DNA of 64,000 nucleotides from Pseudomonas libanensis (GTDB lineage: Bacteria; Pseudomonadota; Gammaproteobacteria; Pseudomonadales; Pseudomonadaceae): the NCBI RefSeq assembly GCF_001439685.1, contig NZ_JYLH01000011.1:124001-188000 (forward strand), written 5' to 3'. The translations under genes were made by a program, and so were the position numbers. Shown one piece after another: positions 52,572 to 62,109 of the stretch. The notes beneath the pieces are model-generated. The model was not told where the DNA came from, searched no databases, and was given only the letters and a program-made list of their open reading frames with translations. How positions within the stretch are numbered: position 1 is the stretch's first letter; each line of letters begins with the position of its first letter.

Positions 52572-54810
52572 TGTCACTGCATTGCAACCTGCTGTGCCTA
52601 TGATCGGTCGCCTGGTGGTGGTCGGCCTGGGGTTGATCGGTGGCTCCTTCGCCAAGGGGCTTCGCGAAAGCGGATTATGCGGCGAAGTGGTGGGCGTGGA
52701 TCTGGACCCGCAATCGCGCAAGCTGGCGGTGGAGCTGGGCGTGGTGGACCGCTGTGAGGCGGACCTGGCAATTGCCTGCCAGGGCGCGGATGTGATCCAG
52801 CTCGCCGTGCCGATCCTGGCCATGGAGAAGCTGCTGGCGGTGTTGGCCGGCATGGATCTGGGGCAGGCAATCCTCACCGACGTCGGCAGTGCCAAAGGTA
52901 ATGTGGTGCGTGCTGCGCAGCTGGCATTTGGCGAAATGCCGCCGCGCTTTGTGCCGGGCCATCCGATTGCCGGTTCCGAGCAGAGCGGGGTGGAAGCCTC
53001 AAATGCACAGTTGTTCCGTCGGCATAAGGTGATCCTCACGCCGCTTGCGCAAACCGATCCGGCGGCGCTGGCCGTCGTAGATCGTCTCTGGCGCGAGCTG
53101 GGGGCGGATGTGGAGCACATGCAGGTCGAGCGCCACGATGAAGTGCTGGCGGCGACCAGCCATTTACCCCATTTGCTGGCATTTGGCTTGGTGGATTCCC
53201 TGGCCAAGCGCAATGAAAACCTGGAGATATTCCGTTATGCCGCCGGTGGCTTCCGCGATTTCACGCGGATTGCCGGCAGCGATCCGGTGATGTGGCACGA
53301 TATCTTCCTCGCCAATCGCGAAGCGGTGTTGCGTACCCTGGACACTTTCCGCAGCGACCTCGACGCCCTGCGTGACGCGGTTGACGCGGGTGACGGCCAT
53401 CAACTGTTGGGCGTGTTCACCCGTGCGCGGGTGGCGCGTGAACATTTCAGCAAGATCCTGGCACGCCGGGCTTATATGGAAACCGCAGTGAGCGCCGATG
53501 AGCTGACTTTCATCGCCAGCCCGGGAGGCCGCTTGAACGGGCGTATTCGGGTGCCGGGTGATAAGTCGATCTCTCATCGCTCGATCATGCTCGGTTCGCT
53601 GGCCGAGGGCGTGACAGAAGTCGAAGGTTTCCTTGAGGGCGAAGATGCCCTGGCGACTTTGCAGGCATTTCGCGACATGGGCGTGGTGATTGAAGGTCCG
53701 CACCATGGGCGCGTGACTATCCATGGCGTTGGCCTGCATGGGTTGAAGGCTGCGCCGGGGCCGATCTACCTGGGTAATTCCGGTACGTCCATGCGCCTGC
53801 TGGCCGGTTTACTGGCGGCGCAGAGCTTCGATAGCGTGCTGACCGGCGATGCGTCGCTGTCCAAACGCCCGATGGATCGCGTAGCCAAGCCGCTGCGGGC
53901 AATGGGTGCAGTGATCGAGACCGGGCCGGAAGGCCGCCCGCCGCTGACCATACGTGGCGGTCAGGTACTCAAAGGTCTGACTTACGCATTGCCGATGGCC
54001 AGTGCGCAGGTTAAGTCCTGCCTGTTGCTGGCTGGCCTGTATGCACAGGGTAAAACCGCGGTCACCGAGCCTGCGCCGACCCGCGACCACACCGAACGCA
54101 TGTTGCGTGGTTTTGGATGCCCAGTGGCAGTGGAGGGCGCGACGGCGTCCGTGGAACCGGGCCATAAATTGGCCGCGACCCACATTGAAGTGCCTGGGGA
54201 TATTTCGTCTGCGGCGTTTTTCCTGGTGGCGGCGTCGATTGCCGAGGGCTCCGAGTTGCTGTTGGAGCATGTCGGTGTCAACCCGACCCGCACCGGGGTG
54301 ATCGATATCCTGCGGCTGATGGGCGCAGATATCACCTTGGAAAACCCGCGTGAAGTGGGTGGCGAGCCGGTTGCTGACTTACGTGTACGTGCTGCCAAGC
54401 TCAAAGGTATCGAGATTCCAGCGGCGCTGGTGCCGTTGGCAATCGATGAGTTTCCCGTGCTGTTTGTCGCCGCTGCCTGCGCCGAAGGTCGAACCGTACT
54501 ACGCGGTGCCGAGGAGCTGCGCCTCAAGGAGTCCGACCGTATCCAGGTCATGGCCGATGGTCTGTTGGTCCTGGGCGTGAAGTGTGAAGCCACGGCCGAT
54601 GGGATTATCATTGACGGTGGCTCGATGGTTGGGGGTGAAGTGCAGGCCCATGGTGATCACCGGGTGGCCATGGCGTTCGGCGTGGCTTCCCTGCGGGCCG
54701 AGGCGCCGATTCGTATCCGTGACTGCGCCAACGTTGCTACATCTTTTCCGAACTTTCTTACACTGTGTGCCCAAGTCGGCATCCGTGTTGCCCAAGAGGC
54801 TCAATTGTGA
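52564..54810 (+). CDS. aroA: bifunctional prephenate dehydrogenase / EPSP synthase (TyrA-AroA fusion)
   Basis: A fused enzyme of 748 residues (736 if started at the ATG at 52600). The N-terminal 300 residues are TyrA: VVVGLGLIGGSFAKGL (NAD binding), DVGSAKGNVV, GHPIAGSEQSGV. The C-terminal part is AroA: LNGRIRVPGDKSISHRSIMLGSLAEG, LGNSGTSMRLLAGLLAAQ, SAQVKSCLLLAGLYAQG, RLKESDRI and GDHRVAMAF. Start choice: a GTG at 52564 preceded by AAGG and overlapping hisC is favoured over the ATG, which has no ribosome site. The fusion is normal in Pseudomonas. Chain ends in a 4-base overlap with cmk. Confidence 0.93.
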   Translation: MVDVTALQPAVPMIGRLVVVGLGLIGGSFAKGLRESGLCGEVVGVDLDPQSRKLAVELGVVDRCEADLAIACQGADVIQLAVPILAMEKLLAVLAGMDLGQAILTDVGSAKGNVVRAAQLAFGEMPPRFVPGHPIAGSEQSGVEASNAQLFRRHKVILTPLAQTDPAALAVVDRLWRELGADVEHMQVERHDEVLAATSHLPHLLAFGLVDSLAKRNENLEIFRYAAGGFRDFTRIAGSDPVMWHDIFLANREAVLRTLDTFRSDLDALRDAVDAGDGHQLLGVFTRARVAREHFSKILARRAYMETAVSADELTFIASPGGRLNGRIRVPGDKSISHRSIMLGSLAEGVTEVEGFLEGEDALATLQAFRDMGVVIEGPHHGRVTIHGVGLHGLKAAPGPIYLGNSGTSMRLLAGLLAAQSFDSVLTGDASLSKRPMDRVAKPLRAMGAVIETGPEGRPPLTIRGGQVLKGLTYALPMASAQVKSCLLLAGLYAQGKTAVTEPAPTRDHTERMLRGFGCPVAVEGATASVEPGHKLAATHIEVPGDISSAAFFLVAASIAEGSELLLEHVGVNPTRTGVIDILRLMGADITLENPREVGGEPVADLRVRAAKLKGIEIPAALVPLAIDEFPVLFVAAACAEGRTVLRGAEELRLKESDRIQVMADGLLVLGVKCEATADGIIIDGGSMVGGEVQAHGDHRVAMAFGVASLRAEAPIRIRDCANVATSFPNFLTLCAQVGIRVAQEAQL

Positions 54811-55496
54811 ATATCAAAGCACCGGTGATTACCATCGACGGGCCAAGTGGCTCGGGCAAAGGCACCATCGCCGGCATCCTGGCCAAGCGCCTGGGCTGGT
54901 GCCTGCTGGATTCCGGCGCGCTGTACCGCCTGCTGGCGTTCGCGGCGCGCAACCATGGCGTCGACCTGACCAACGAAGAATCCCTGAAGCTGCTGGCGGC
55001 GCATCTGGATGTGCAGTTCGTCGGCGCGACGGAAGGTCATCCCCAGCGCATTATCCTGGAAGGCGATGATGTGACCGATGACCTGCGTAACGAGCAAGTC
55101 GGCTCCTGGGCATCCCAGGTTGCCGCGTTGCCGGCCGTGCGCGATGCCCTGCTGCAGCGTCAGCGGGCGTTCCAGGAGCCGCCGGGCCTGGTGGCCGATG
55201 GCCGCGACATGGGCACCGTAGTGTTTCCGGACGCGCCGCTGAAGATTTTCCTGACCGCCAGCGCCGAGGAGCGGGCGCGCCGCCGCTACTTGCAGTTGAA
55301 GGGCAAAGTCGATGGTGTTAGTCTGTCGAGTCTGCTAGATGAGATCCGTGCACGCGATGAGCGTGATACCCAGCGCGCAGTAGCCCCGCTCAAGCCGGCG
55401 GCTGATGCCATACAGCTGGATTCCACGGAGTTGTCCATCGAGCAGGTGCTGGAACGCATCATGAGCGAGATCGCCATTCGCGACATCGCCGGGTGA
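54807..55496 (+). CDS. cmk: cytidylate kinase
   Basis: A 229-residue CMP/dCMP kinase. The GTG start (VNIKAPVITIDGPSGSGKGTIAG) overlaps the aroA stop (GTGA). P-loop GPSGSGKGT at about residue 13, DSGALYRLLAFAA and DGRDMGTVVFPDAPLKIFLTASAEERARRR are conserved. It closes the serC-pheA-hisC-aroA-cmk operon; rpsA follows after 119 bases with its own leader. Confidence 0.96.
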   Translation: MNIKAPVITIDGPSGSGKGTIAGILAKRLGWCLLDSGALYRLLAFAARNHGVDLTNEESLKLLAAHLDVQFVGATEGHPQRIILEGDDVTDDLRNEQVGSWASQVAALPAVRDALLQRQRAFQEPPGLVADGRDMGTVVFPDAPLKIFLTASAEERARRRYLQLKGKVDGVSLSSLLDEIRARDERDTQRAVAPLKPAADAIQLDSTELSIEQVLERIMSEIAIRDIAG

Positions 55497-55615
55497 CCAA
55501 GAAGGCTGCAGGGGACCAGTCATAGTCCTGCGGTGCTTCTTCTAATTGAAACTGACCCATACCGTCTGGGGTGTGGAGATGGGCGTATTCTTCGCCCTTA
55601 TCAACAGGAATTAAA

Positions 55616-57298
55616 ATGAGCGAAAGCTTTGCGGAACTCTTTGAAGAAAGCCTAAAAACCCTGAACCTTCAGGCAGGCTCCATCATCACCGGTGTTATCG
55701 TTGATATCGATTACCAAGCTCGCTGGGTAACCGTTCACGCTGGTCTGAAGTCTGAAGCTCTGATCCCGCTGGAACAGTTCTACAACGATGCTGGTGATCT
55801 GACAATCAATGTCGGTGACGAAGTTCACGTTGCTCTGGACTCGGTTGAAGACGGTTTCGGTGAAACCAAGCTGTCCCGTGAAAAAGCCAAGCGCGCTGAA
55901 TGCTGGATTGTTCTCGAAGCAGCCTTCGCAGCTGAAGAAGTGGTCAAGGGCGTTATCAACGGTAAGGTTAAAGGCGGCTTCACTGTCGACGTTAACGGCA
56001 TCCGTGCGTTCCTGCCAGGTTCTTTGGTCGACGTTCGTCCAGTGCGCGACACCACGCACCTGGAAGGCAAAGAACTCGAATTCAAGGTCATCAAGCTCGA
56101 CCAGAAGCGCAACAACGTTGTCGTTTCCCGTCGCAGCGTGCTGGAAGCAGAGAACTCCGCCGAGCGTGAAGCTCTGCTGGAATCCCTGCAGGAAGGCCAA
56201 CAAGTCAAAGGTATCGTCAAGAACCTCACCGATTACGGCGCATTCGTCGATCTGGGTGGCGTCGATGGCCTGCTGCACATTACCGACATGGCTTGGAAGC
56301 GTATCAAGCATCCTTCCGAAATCGTCAATGTTGGCGACGAGATCGATGTCAAGGTTCTGAAGTACGATCGTGAGCGTAACCGCGTTTCCCTGGGCTTGAA
56401 GCAGCTGGGCGAAGATCCATGGGTTGCTATCAAGGCTCGTTACCCAGAAAGTACTCGCGTCACCGCGCGTGTTACCAACCTGACCGACTACGGCTGCTTC
56501 GCAGAGCTGGAAGAAGGCGTGGAAGGCCTGGTACACGTTTCCGAAATGGACTGGACCAACAAGAACATCCACCCTTCGAAAGTCGTACAAGTCGGCGACG
56601 AAGTGGAAGTTATGGTTCTGGACATCGACGAAGAGCGTCGTCGTATCTCCCTGGGCATCAAGCAGTGCAAATCTAACCCATGGGAAGATTTCTCTGGCCA
56701 GTTCAACAAGGGCGATAAAATCTCCGGCACCATCAAGTCGATCACCGATTTCGGTATCTTCATTGGTCTGGACGGCGGCATCGACGGCCTGGTTCACCTG
56801 TCCGACATCTCCTGGAACGAAGTTGGCGAAGAAGCTGTTCGTCGTTTCAAGAAGGGCGACGAGCTGGACACCGTTATCCTGTCGGTTGACCCAGAGCGCG
56901 AGCGTATCTCCCTGGGTATCAAGCAACTGGAAAGCGATCCGTTCTCCGAGTACGTTCAAGAGAACGACAAAGGCGCAATCGTTAAGGGCACTGTGAAAGA
57001 AGTTGACGCTAAAGGCGCCATCATCACTCTGGCCGACGATATCGAAGCGACTCTGAAAGCCTCCGAAATCAGCCGTGACCGCGTTGAAGACGCGCGCAAC
57101 GTTCTGAAAGAAGGCCAGGAAGTAGAAGCCAAGATCATCAGCGTTGACCGCAAGAGCCGCGTGATTCAGCTCTCCATCAAGTCCAAAGACGAAGTGGAAG
57201 AGAAAGAAGCTATCCAGAGCCTGAAAGAAGCTCCGGAAGCTGCTGCTGACACCACCATGGCGGCACTGCTGCGCCAGGCAATGGCTAAGCAGAACTAA
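55616..57298 (+). CDS. rpsA: 30S ribosomal protein S1
   Basis: A 560-residue mRNA-binding ribosomal protein with six S1 (OB-fold) repeats (about 20-90, 105-170, 190-260, 275-345, 360-435, 445-520). Repeats carry the VKGIVKNLTDYGAFVDLGGVDGLLHITDMAW pattern. Start at MSESFAELFEESLKTLNLQAGSI. The codon usage is markedly enriched in T-ending codons compared with neighbours, fitting very high expression. Followed by a UUCG-loop terminator. Confidence 0.98.
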   Translation: MSESFAELFEESLKTLNLQAGSIITGVIVDIDYQARWVTVHAGLKSEALIPLEQFYNDAGDLTINVGDEVHVALDSVEDGFGETKLSREKAKRAECWIVLEAAFAAEEVVKGVINGKVKGGFTVDVNGIRAFLPGSLVDVRPVRDTTHLEGKELEFKVIKLDQKRNNVVVSRRSVLEAENSAEREALLESLQEGQQVKGIVKNLTDYGAFVDLGGVDGLLHITDMAWKRIKHPSEIVNVGDEIDVKVLKYDRERNRVSLGLKQLGEDPWVAIKARYPESTRVTARVTNLTDYGCFAELEEGVEGLVHVSEMDWTNKNIHPSKVVQVGDEVEVMVLDIDEERRRISLGIKQCKSNPWEDFSGQFNKGDKISGTIKSITDFGIFIGLDGGIDGLVHLSDISWNEVGEEAVRRFKKGDELDTVILSVDPERERISLGIKQLESDPFSEYVQENDKGAIVKGTVKEVDAKGAIITLADDIEATLKASEISRDRVEDARNVLKEGQEVEAKIISVDRKSRVIQLSIKSKDEVEEKEAIQSLKEAPEAAADTTMAALLRQAMAKQN

Positions 57299-57320
57299 GT
57301 TCTGTAAAGCTGTAGAAAAA

Positions 57321-57344
57321 GGGCGACTTCGGTCGCCCTTTTTT
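57321..57344 (+). terminator. rho-independent terminator after rpsA
   Basis: GGGCGAC, TTCG tetraloop, GTCGCCC, TTTTTT; 22 bases beyond the rpsA stop. Confidence 0.95.
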
Positions 57345-57458
57345 GTACCTGAAATTTGATGAAGCAACTGCACCGAACCAAGACATTCAGCCCAATGTCA
57401 GAACTGACTATAGTCTTGAAAACGGCTATTTCGCGTCGCTGACTCAATAAGGGTTTGA

Positions 57459-57743
57459 ATGAACAGAATTATCGTAATACTTGCATTGGTAATGCTTGCA
57501 GGCTGCTCCTCCACCAGCGCCAAGACCCACGCAAAGCGCGGCGCCAGCGGGGTCGAGATCGACTGCTCGGGGCTGGGTAATAAGTGGGAGAAGTGCGAAA
57601 AGCGTGCTGCCCGTGAGTGCAAGATGCAGGGTTACAAGGTTGTCACACGCTCCAGCGATGCCAAGGACGAAGAGGGTGACTACTTGTTCGGTTGGAACCC
57701 CGCAGGCGCCGTGACTCGGACGATGTTGGTGATCTGCAAATGA
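57459..57743 (+). CDS. small conserved lipoprotein
   Basis: A 94-residue protein with a lipoprotein signal (MNRIIVILALVMLAGC, lipobox LAGC, Cys16). The mature part is basic and Cys-containing: GVEIDCSGLGNKWEKCEKRAARECKMQGYKVVTRSSDAKDEEGDYLFGWNPAGAVTRTMLVICK. Four cysteines outside the lipobox suggest disulfides in the periplasm. This sits at the same place between rpsA and ihfB in other pseudomonads; function unknown. Confidence 0.75.
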   Translation: MNRIIVILALVMLAGCSSTSAKTHAKRGASGVEIDCSGLGNKWEKCEKRAARECKMQGYKVVTRSSDAKDEEGDYLFGWNPAGAVTRTMLVICK

Positions 57744-57874
57744 GGGCGGATGCTTACGCGATAAGCGTTGATTCTGCCTGTAGATTAGTTGATGCATGGG
57801 CTGTTCAAATTCATCAAGTCATGCTAAAACCTTCGAAGCGCTTTTCCTAGCTGCTTGAAAAAGAAGGGAAAAAT

Positions 57875-58171
57875 ATGACGAAGTCGGAGTTGATCGAACG
57901 AATTGTCACCCATCAAGGGCTGCTCTCATCCAAGGATGTGGAGCTGGCTATCAAGACCATGCTTGAGCAAATGTCCCAATGCTTGGCCACCGGAGATCGC
58001 ATCGAGATCCGCGGCTTCGGCAGCTTCTCACTGCACTACCGTGCACCGCGCGTAGGCCGCAACCCAAAAACCGGCCAATCCGTCAGCCTCGACGGCAAAT
58101 TCGTACCCCACTTCAAACCGGGCAAGGAATTGCGCGATCGGGTGAACGAAGAAGAGGAAGAAGGCGTCTGA
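57875..58171 (+). CDS. ihfB: integration host factor beta subunit
   Basis: A 98-residue DNA-bending protein: MTKSELIERIVTHQGLLSSKDVELAIKTMLEQMSQCLATGDRIEIRGFGSFSLHYRAPRVGRNPKTG contains the helices and the R-x-G-R-N-P arm that intercalates DNA. It pairs with IHF-alpha encoded elsewhere. Short acidic tail EEEEEG. Downstream lapA gene starts 24 bases later on the same strand. Confidence 0.97.
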   Translation: MTKSELIERIVTHQGLLSSKDVELAIKTMLEQMSQCLATGDRIEIRGFGSFSLHYRAPRVGRNPKTGQSVSLDGKFVPHFKPGKELRDRVNEEEEEGV

Positions 58172-58195
58172 GTGTTTTTGGGGTAGGAGAAGGTT

Positions 58196-58438
58196 ATGCG
58201 TGGGGTTAAGCGCGTTGTTGCGGTATTGATTGCAGTGCTTGCGGCGTTGGTGGTTTTGGCGTTTGTGCTGGAGAACCAGCAGAGTGTTGCGTTGACGTTC
58301 CTGGGGTGGAGTACTGCCCAGATGCCGGTGGCGGTGTTTGTGGTGGTGGCTTTGATTGTGGGGATGTTGATTGGGCCGGTGATGGGGGGGCTGGTTCGTA
58401 GCCGGCGTTCTAAACCCCGACCTGCAACACGTCTATAG
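58196..58438 (+). CDS. LapA-domain (DUF1049) membrane protein
   Basis: Eighty residues with two predicted membrane helices (about 5-25 and 43-65) and a basic C-terminal tail. FVLENQQSVALTFLGWSTAQMPVAVFVVVALIVGMLIGPVMG is the LapA domain. In E. coli LapA and LapB regulate LpxC breakdown and LPS assembly; here it lies next to the O-antigen locus. Ribosome site GGAGAAGG. Probably co-transcribed with ihfB. Confidence 0.82.
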   Translation: MRGVKRVVAVLIAVLAALVVLAFVLENQQSVALTFLGWSTAQMPVAVFVVVALIVGMLIGPVMGGLVRSRRSKPRPATRL

Positions 58439-58861
58439 AAAAGGTGCTTGCCTCTTTACAAAAAGCCTAAAGATTCATACGACCGTCTGTCAGATTTTTT
58501 TCCTCTGAATGGCATTGTGTTGCTGCGCCATTTTTCTGTTACGGCGCTTGTGAAGGCCTAAGACTACTCAGTATCGTTGAGCATTCCCTTATGTTTTCTC
58601 CGCTAGCCATCTTTTCCTCCCTATAGGCGAGTTTCTTTTAGACTTATTCCTGCCCTTTTGGGAATCATCCTACAGGCATGTCAATACTTGTAATGTATGG
58701 AAGAGGTGGCAAAATGCAATCTGTTCTCGATAACGGACATTTTGTGCGCTAAAAATTTGGCAGAGACGCCGGATTTTTGCGGTCATCCAAATAGAATAAA
58801 AAACACACAATCTTGTCTGCATAACGAGCCCGCAGTTTCTCCTTGAAGGCAGGTTTTTGTT
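58439..58861. other. AT-rich gene-less stretch before the O-antigen cluster
   Basis: No gene seen. The base composition drops sharply from the preceding ihfB-lapA unit, with runs such as CAGATTTTTTTCC and AATAAAAAACACAC. This is probably the promoter and leader region of wzz; no convincing JUMPstart/ops element was found here. Confidence 0.45.
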
Positions 58862-60208
58862 GTGAGTAGTAGCTTCCGCGCCCCCCTGAATCCATCGTCA
58901 GATGAAATTGATCTTATTGCCCTGTGTCACACGCTGTGGCGGCAAAAAAAGCTTATTGTGCTTGTCGTTGCATTGGCTGGCCTGATCGCCGCAGCATACG
59001 CTTTTCTGGCAACGCCTGAATATCAGGTCAGCAGTGTGCTGCGTCCTGCGGCAATTAATGAGTTGGACGCGCTCAACCGGTCTGATGTGTATAACCTCCC
59101 GCCGGGAGAGGCATTGTTGAGAGTGGGTGCATCTTTAGAGTCATATGACACGCGCCTGGGTTTTTTCCGCGCCAATCAAAAACTGTTTGAGGCATTCGTG
59201 CGGCCTGGGCGTACCCTCGAGCAAAGCTTCGAAGAATTCAATCGAAAATCCATTGATCTGGTACTGCCAGACCCTAAAAAAGCCGACTCGCTCAGCGCAT
59301 ACATCAAACTTCAGATGAATTACCCGAAAGGTGTGGATGGCGTATCGATCCTCAACGGTTTTATCGACTACGCGATTGGGATTGAGCGCCAGCAGATCGC
59401 CGCGGATCTGAACGTGATAGTTAAGAATCGGTTGAACGAGCTCAATGCCAAGATGCTCGCCGCTCGTGCGAGTTATGATACCGACAAGGAGGCCAAAATC
59501 GCCTCGTTGACGGAGTCCGATGTGATGCGCCGAGCACAATTGCGCGATGAGCTTAAGGCGCTGAGGGCTCAACTCAAGACCCAGCGAATGGACCGAATGG
59601 CGCAGTTGAATGAATCCATAGGCATAGCTAAATCGCTAGGTATCAGAAAGCCCTCAACGCCATCGTCTCTCGGCGACTCGGATCGTAGCGGCGCTTCCAG
59701 TACCATCCGTACCGAAATCAATAACCAAGCTATTCCCCAATATTTCATGGGCTTCGAGGCCCTTGAGGCCGAGCGATCGGCTTTGCTGCAGCGCAAATCG
59801 GATGATTTCACTGAAGGGCGTATCGCACAGATTGCCAAAGAGCTGCAATTGCTCGAGTCCAATCGACAGATTGAAGTACTTAACAGTCGTGAGAACGAAG
59901 ACATATTCCTTAGCGGAGTAGAACCCATACGAACTGAAGAGGCTCGTCTGCGTAATCTGAATATCGATATGAGCCGTTTGAAATTGGTCGCTATCGACAA
60001 GCAGGCATTGGAGCCTTTGAGTCCTATCTTTCCGAAGAAATCCCTGGTGATAGGCGCTGGATTGATCCTCGGCCTGATGCTGGGTGTCATATTGGTATTG
60101 TTTCGGGAATCGCTCATAAATCGACGCAGTGTTTTTGCTGCTCGTAAACCCTCTCCTGTAGCGCCAGCGGCGGTGGAAGAGGAGTCGCGTAACGCCAAGG
60201 TTGCTTGA
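58862..60208 (+). CDS. wzz: Wzz-family O-antigen chain-length regulator
   Basis: A 448-residue inner-membrane polysaccharide co-polymerase with an N-terminal helix (about 28-50) and a C-terminal helix (about 397-418, LVIGAGLILGLMLGVILVLFR). Wzz features: DEIDLIALCHTLWRQKKLIVLVVALAG, then a large periplasmic coiled domain (NELNAKMLAARASYDTDKEAKIASL). GTG start preceded by GAAGGCAGG. The C-terminal Pro-rich segment and basic tail are usual. It opens the O-antigen locus next to ihfB, as in P. aeruginosa. Confidence 0.88.
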   Translation: MSSSFRAPLNPSSDEIDLIALCHTLWRQKKLIVLVVALAGLIAAAYAFLATPEYQVSSVLRPAAINELDALNRSDVYNLPPGEALLRVGASLESYDTRLGFFRANQKLFEAFVRPGRTLEQSFEEFNRKSIDLVLPDPKKADSLSAYIKLQMNYPKGVDGVSILNGFIDYAIGIERQQIAADLNVIVKNRLNELNAKMLAARASYDTDKEAKIASLTESDVMRRAQLRDELKALRAQLKTQRMDRMAQLNESIGIAKSLGIRKPSTPSSLGDSDRSGASSTIRTEINNQAIPQYFMGFEALEAERSALLQRKSDDFTEGRIAQIAKELQLLESNRQIEVLNSRENEDIFLSGVEPIRTEEARLRNLNIDMSRLKLVAIDKQALEPLSPIFPKKSLVIGAGLILGLMLGVILVLFRESLINRRSVFAARKPSPVAPAAVEEESRNAKVA

Positions 60209-60778
60209 TGTTGCTGAATCGGCCCAAGTGCGTTTCAGCTATTGGTTGGGCGTCATCATCTGGCGCCCTTTTAGGCAGCTGCTGCAATGTAACGCAATAC
60301 GGATTCTCCTTTGCGCACGTAGTATGATCGTATCCCTGACACTGAGCGTCAGCTGCTTCGTTTTCCCGCTAGTGTTTTCAATTCGCTCGCTTAAAATGCA
60401 GGCTGTTTTTTATCGATGTATGCATATCGATTGATACTGTTCTGGGGGAGGCTTTTCCGCTTGAAGCGCTCTCAATAGCATGCGGTGTCTGAGTGCCGGA
60501 GAGGGCGTTTGGGGAAAACGGTAGCAATGTGCGCGGGCTGTATAGAAGGACCGACCGGCACGGCGTCGCGGGAGCAGTTCGTAATTTTGGTATTGTTGCC
60601 AGCCGGATATTGTGCGCGGTGAAGCACGTACAGAGCGAACAATTGGATGGAAGGTAAGGCTCGCCTCTGGGATAGGTCGGTGACCGAAAACCAACACCTG
60701 AGTGGCAGTCTGCCAAGGTAATGTAGCGACTGCTGTCCCAGAAAACTCTGAATTCTTTGGATTATTTAGGCTTTGATT
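60209..60778. other. gene-less stretch between wzz and the dehydrogenase gene
   Basis: No supported gene. A short open frame at 60201-60434 overlaps wzz and has no ribosome site or family match, and may be a remnant. CGGTAGCAATGTG near 60519 matches a 7-base ops core (CGGTAGC), too little to call. Composition is low-GC like the cluster. Confidence 0.4.
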
Positions 60779-62056
60779 ATGCAAAAAATGGAAGATATTA
60801 AACTCGCTATCATCGGCCTGGGTTACGTTGGCTTGCCCCTTGCCGTGGAGTTTGGCAAGCACCGGACGGTGGTCGGGTTTGACATCAGCCAGCCTCGTAT
60901 CCAAGCGTTGAAAGAAGGGCACGACGCGACGTTGGAGGTTTCTGACGAAGAATTGAAACAAGCGAGCTTACTGAGCTTCAGCTGTGAATTGAGTGAGCTG
61001 GAAAATTGCAATACCTTCGTGGTAACGGTGCCCACTCCAATTGATGAATACAATCAGCCGGATTTGACTCCCCTGATTAAGGCTTCTGAGAGCATCGGTA
61101 AGGTGCTAAAAAAAGGTGATTTGGTCATCTACGAGTCCACCGTTTACCCAGGCGCAACCGAGGAGGATTGTGTTCCTGTTCTCGAGCAGGTCTCGGGGCT
61201 GAAGTTCAATGTCGATTTTTATGCAGGCTACAGTCCGGAGCGTATTAACCCCGGGGATAAAGAGCATCGCGTTACGACGATAAAAAAAGTTACTTCGGGC
61301 TCCACGCCAGAAACTGCTGACTTGGTTGATGCGCTTTACAATCAGATAATTACCGCCGGCACCCACAAAGCAAGCAGCATCAAAGTGGCCGAAGCTGCCA
61401 AGGTGATTGAAAATACTCAACGTGATTTAAATATTGCGCTTATCAATGAATTGGCCATTATTTTTAACAAGATGGGCATTGATACTGAAGCAGTACTTCA
61501 GGCCGCCGGCACCAAATGGAACTTTCTGCCATTTCGTCCGGGCCTTGTAGGGGGGCACTGTATAGGGGTTGACCCGTATTATTTGACCCATAAAGCGCAG
61601 TCTATTGGCTACCACCCTGAAATCATTCTGGCCGGTCGTCGGCTGAATGACGGCATGGGCGCCTATGTGGTTTCCCAGTTGGTCAAGGCTATGCTCAAGC
61701 AGCGCATACACGTGGATGGCGCCCGCGTACTGATCATGGGGCTGACGTTCAAGGAGAACTGCCCAGATCTTCGTAATACTCGTATTGTCGACATTGTACG
61801 CGAACTTGCCGAATACAATATTGCGGTTGATGTTTACGACCCTTGGGTTAGTGTTGCTGAGGCTGAACACGAATATGGTATTACGCCGATTAAAGCGCCA
61901 GCGCAAGGCGTTTATGATGGTGTGGTATTGGCGGTGGCGCATAATGAGTTTCGTGAGCTTGGTGCCGGCAATATTCGAAAATTTGGCAAGGCCGAGCATA
62001 TCCTTTATGACCTAAAATATTTATTGAGTCGTGAAGAATCGGATATCCGACTTTAA
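60779..62056 (+). CDS. wbpO: UDP-N-acetyl-hexosamine C6 dehydrogenase (WbpO/TviB-like)
   Basis: A 425-residue NAD-dependent dehydrogenase converting UDP-GalNAc/GlcNAc to the uronic acid. It has IKLAIIGLGYVGLPLAVEFGKH (NAD binding), TPIDEYNQPDLTPL, EAAKVIENTQRDLNIALINELA, GTKWNFLPFRPGLVGGHCIGVDPYYLTHKA with catalytic Cys, and LIMGLTFKENCPDLRNTRI. Start at MQKMEDIKL. Very similar to P. aeruginosa WbpO and Salmonella TviB (from memory). The downstream epimerase WbpP-like is its usual partner, together making UDP-GalNAcA. GC content is lower than the core. Confidence 0.9.
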   Translation: MQKMEDIKLAIIGLGYVGLPLAVEFGKHRTVVGFDISQPRIQALKEGHDATLEVSDEELKQASLLSFSCELSELENCNTFVVTVPTPIDEYNQPDLTPLIKASESIGKVLKKGDLVIYESTVYPGATEEDCVPVLEQVSGLKFNVDFYAGYSPERINPGDKEHRVTTIKKVTSGSTPETADLVDALYNQIITAGTHKASSIKVAEAAKVIENTQRDLNIALINELAIIFNKMGIDTEAVLQAAGTKWNFLPFRPGLVGGHCIGVDPYYLTHKAQSIGYHPEIILAGRRLNDGMGAYVVSQLVKAMLKQRIHVDGARVLIMGLTFKENCPDLRNTRIVDIVRELAEYNIAVDVYDPWVSVAEAEHEYGITPIKAPAQGVYDGVVLAVAHNEFRELGAGNIRKFGKAEHILYDLKYLLSREESDIRL

Positions 62057-62109
62057 AGTTTGGGCCCTGAATATCGCCCCTTAAATCGACTTCGAAAGAG
62101 CTAATACTG

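Noticed and set aside
60201..60434. A 77-residue open frame after wzz
   Set aside because: It overlaps the wzz end, has no ribosome site, and the residues resemble no family; kept only as gap content.
60519..60531. JUMPstart/ops-like CGGTAGCAATGTG before the dehydrogenase gene
   Set aside because: Only a 7-base core matches and the flanks do not; could be chance in 570 bases.
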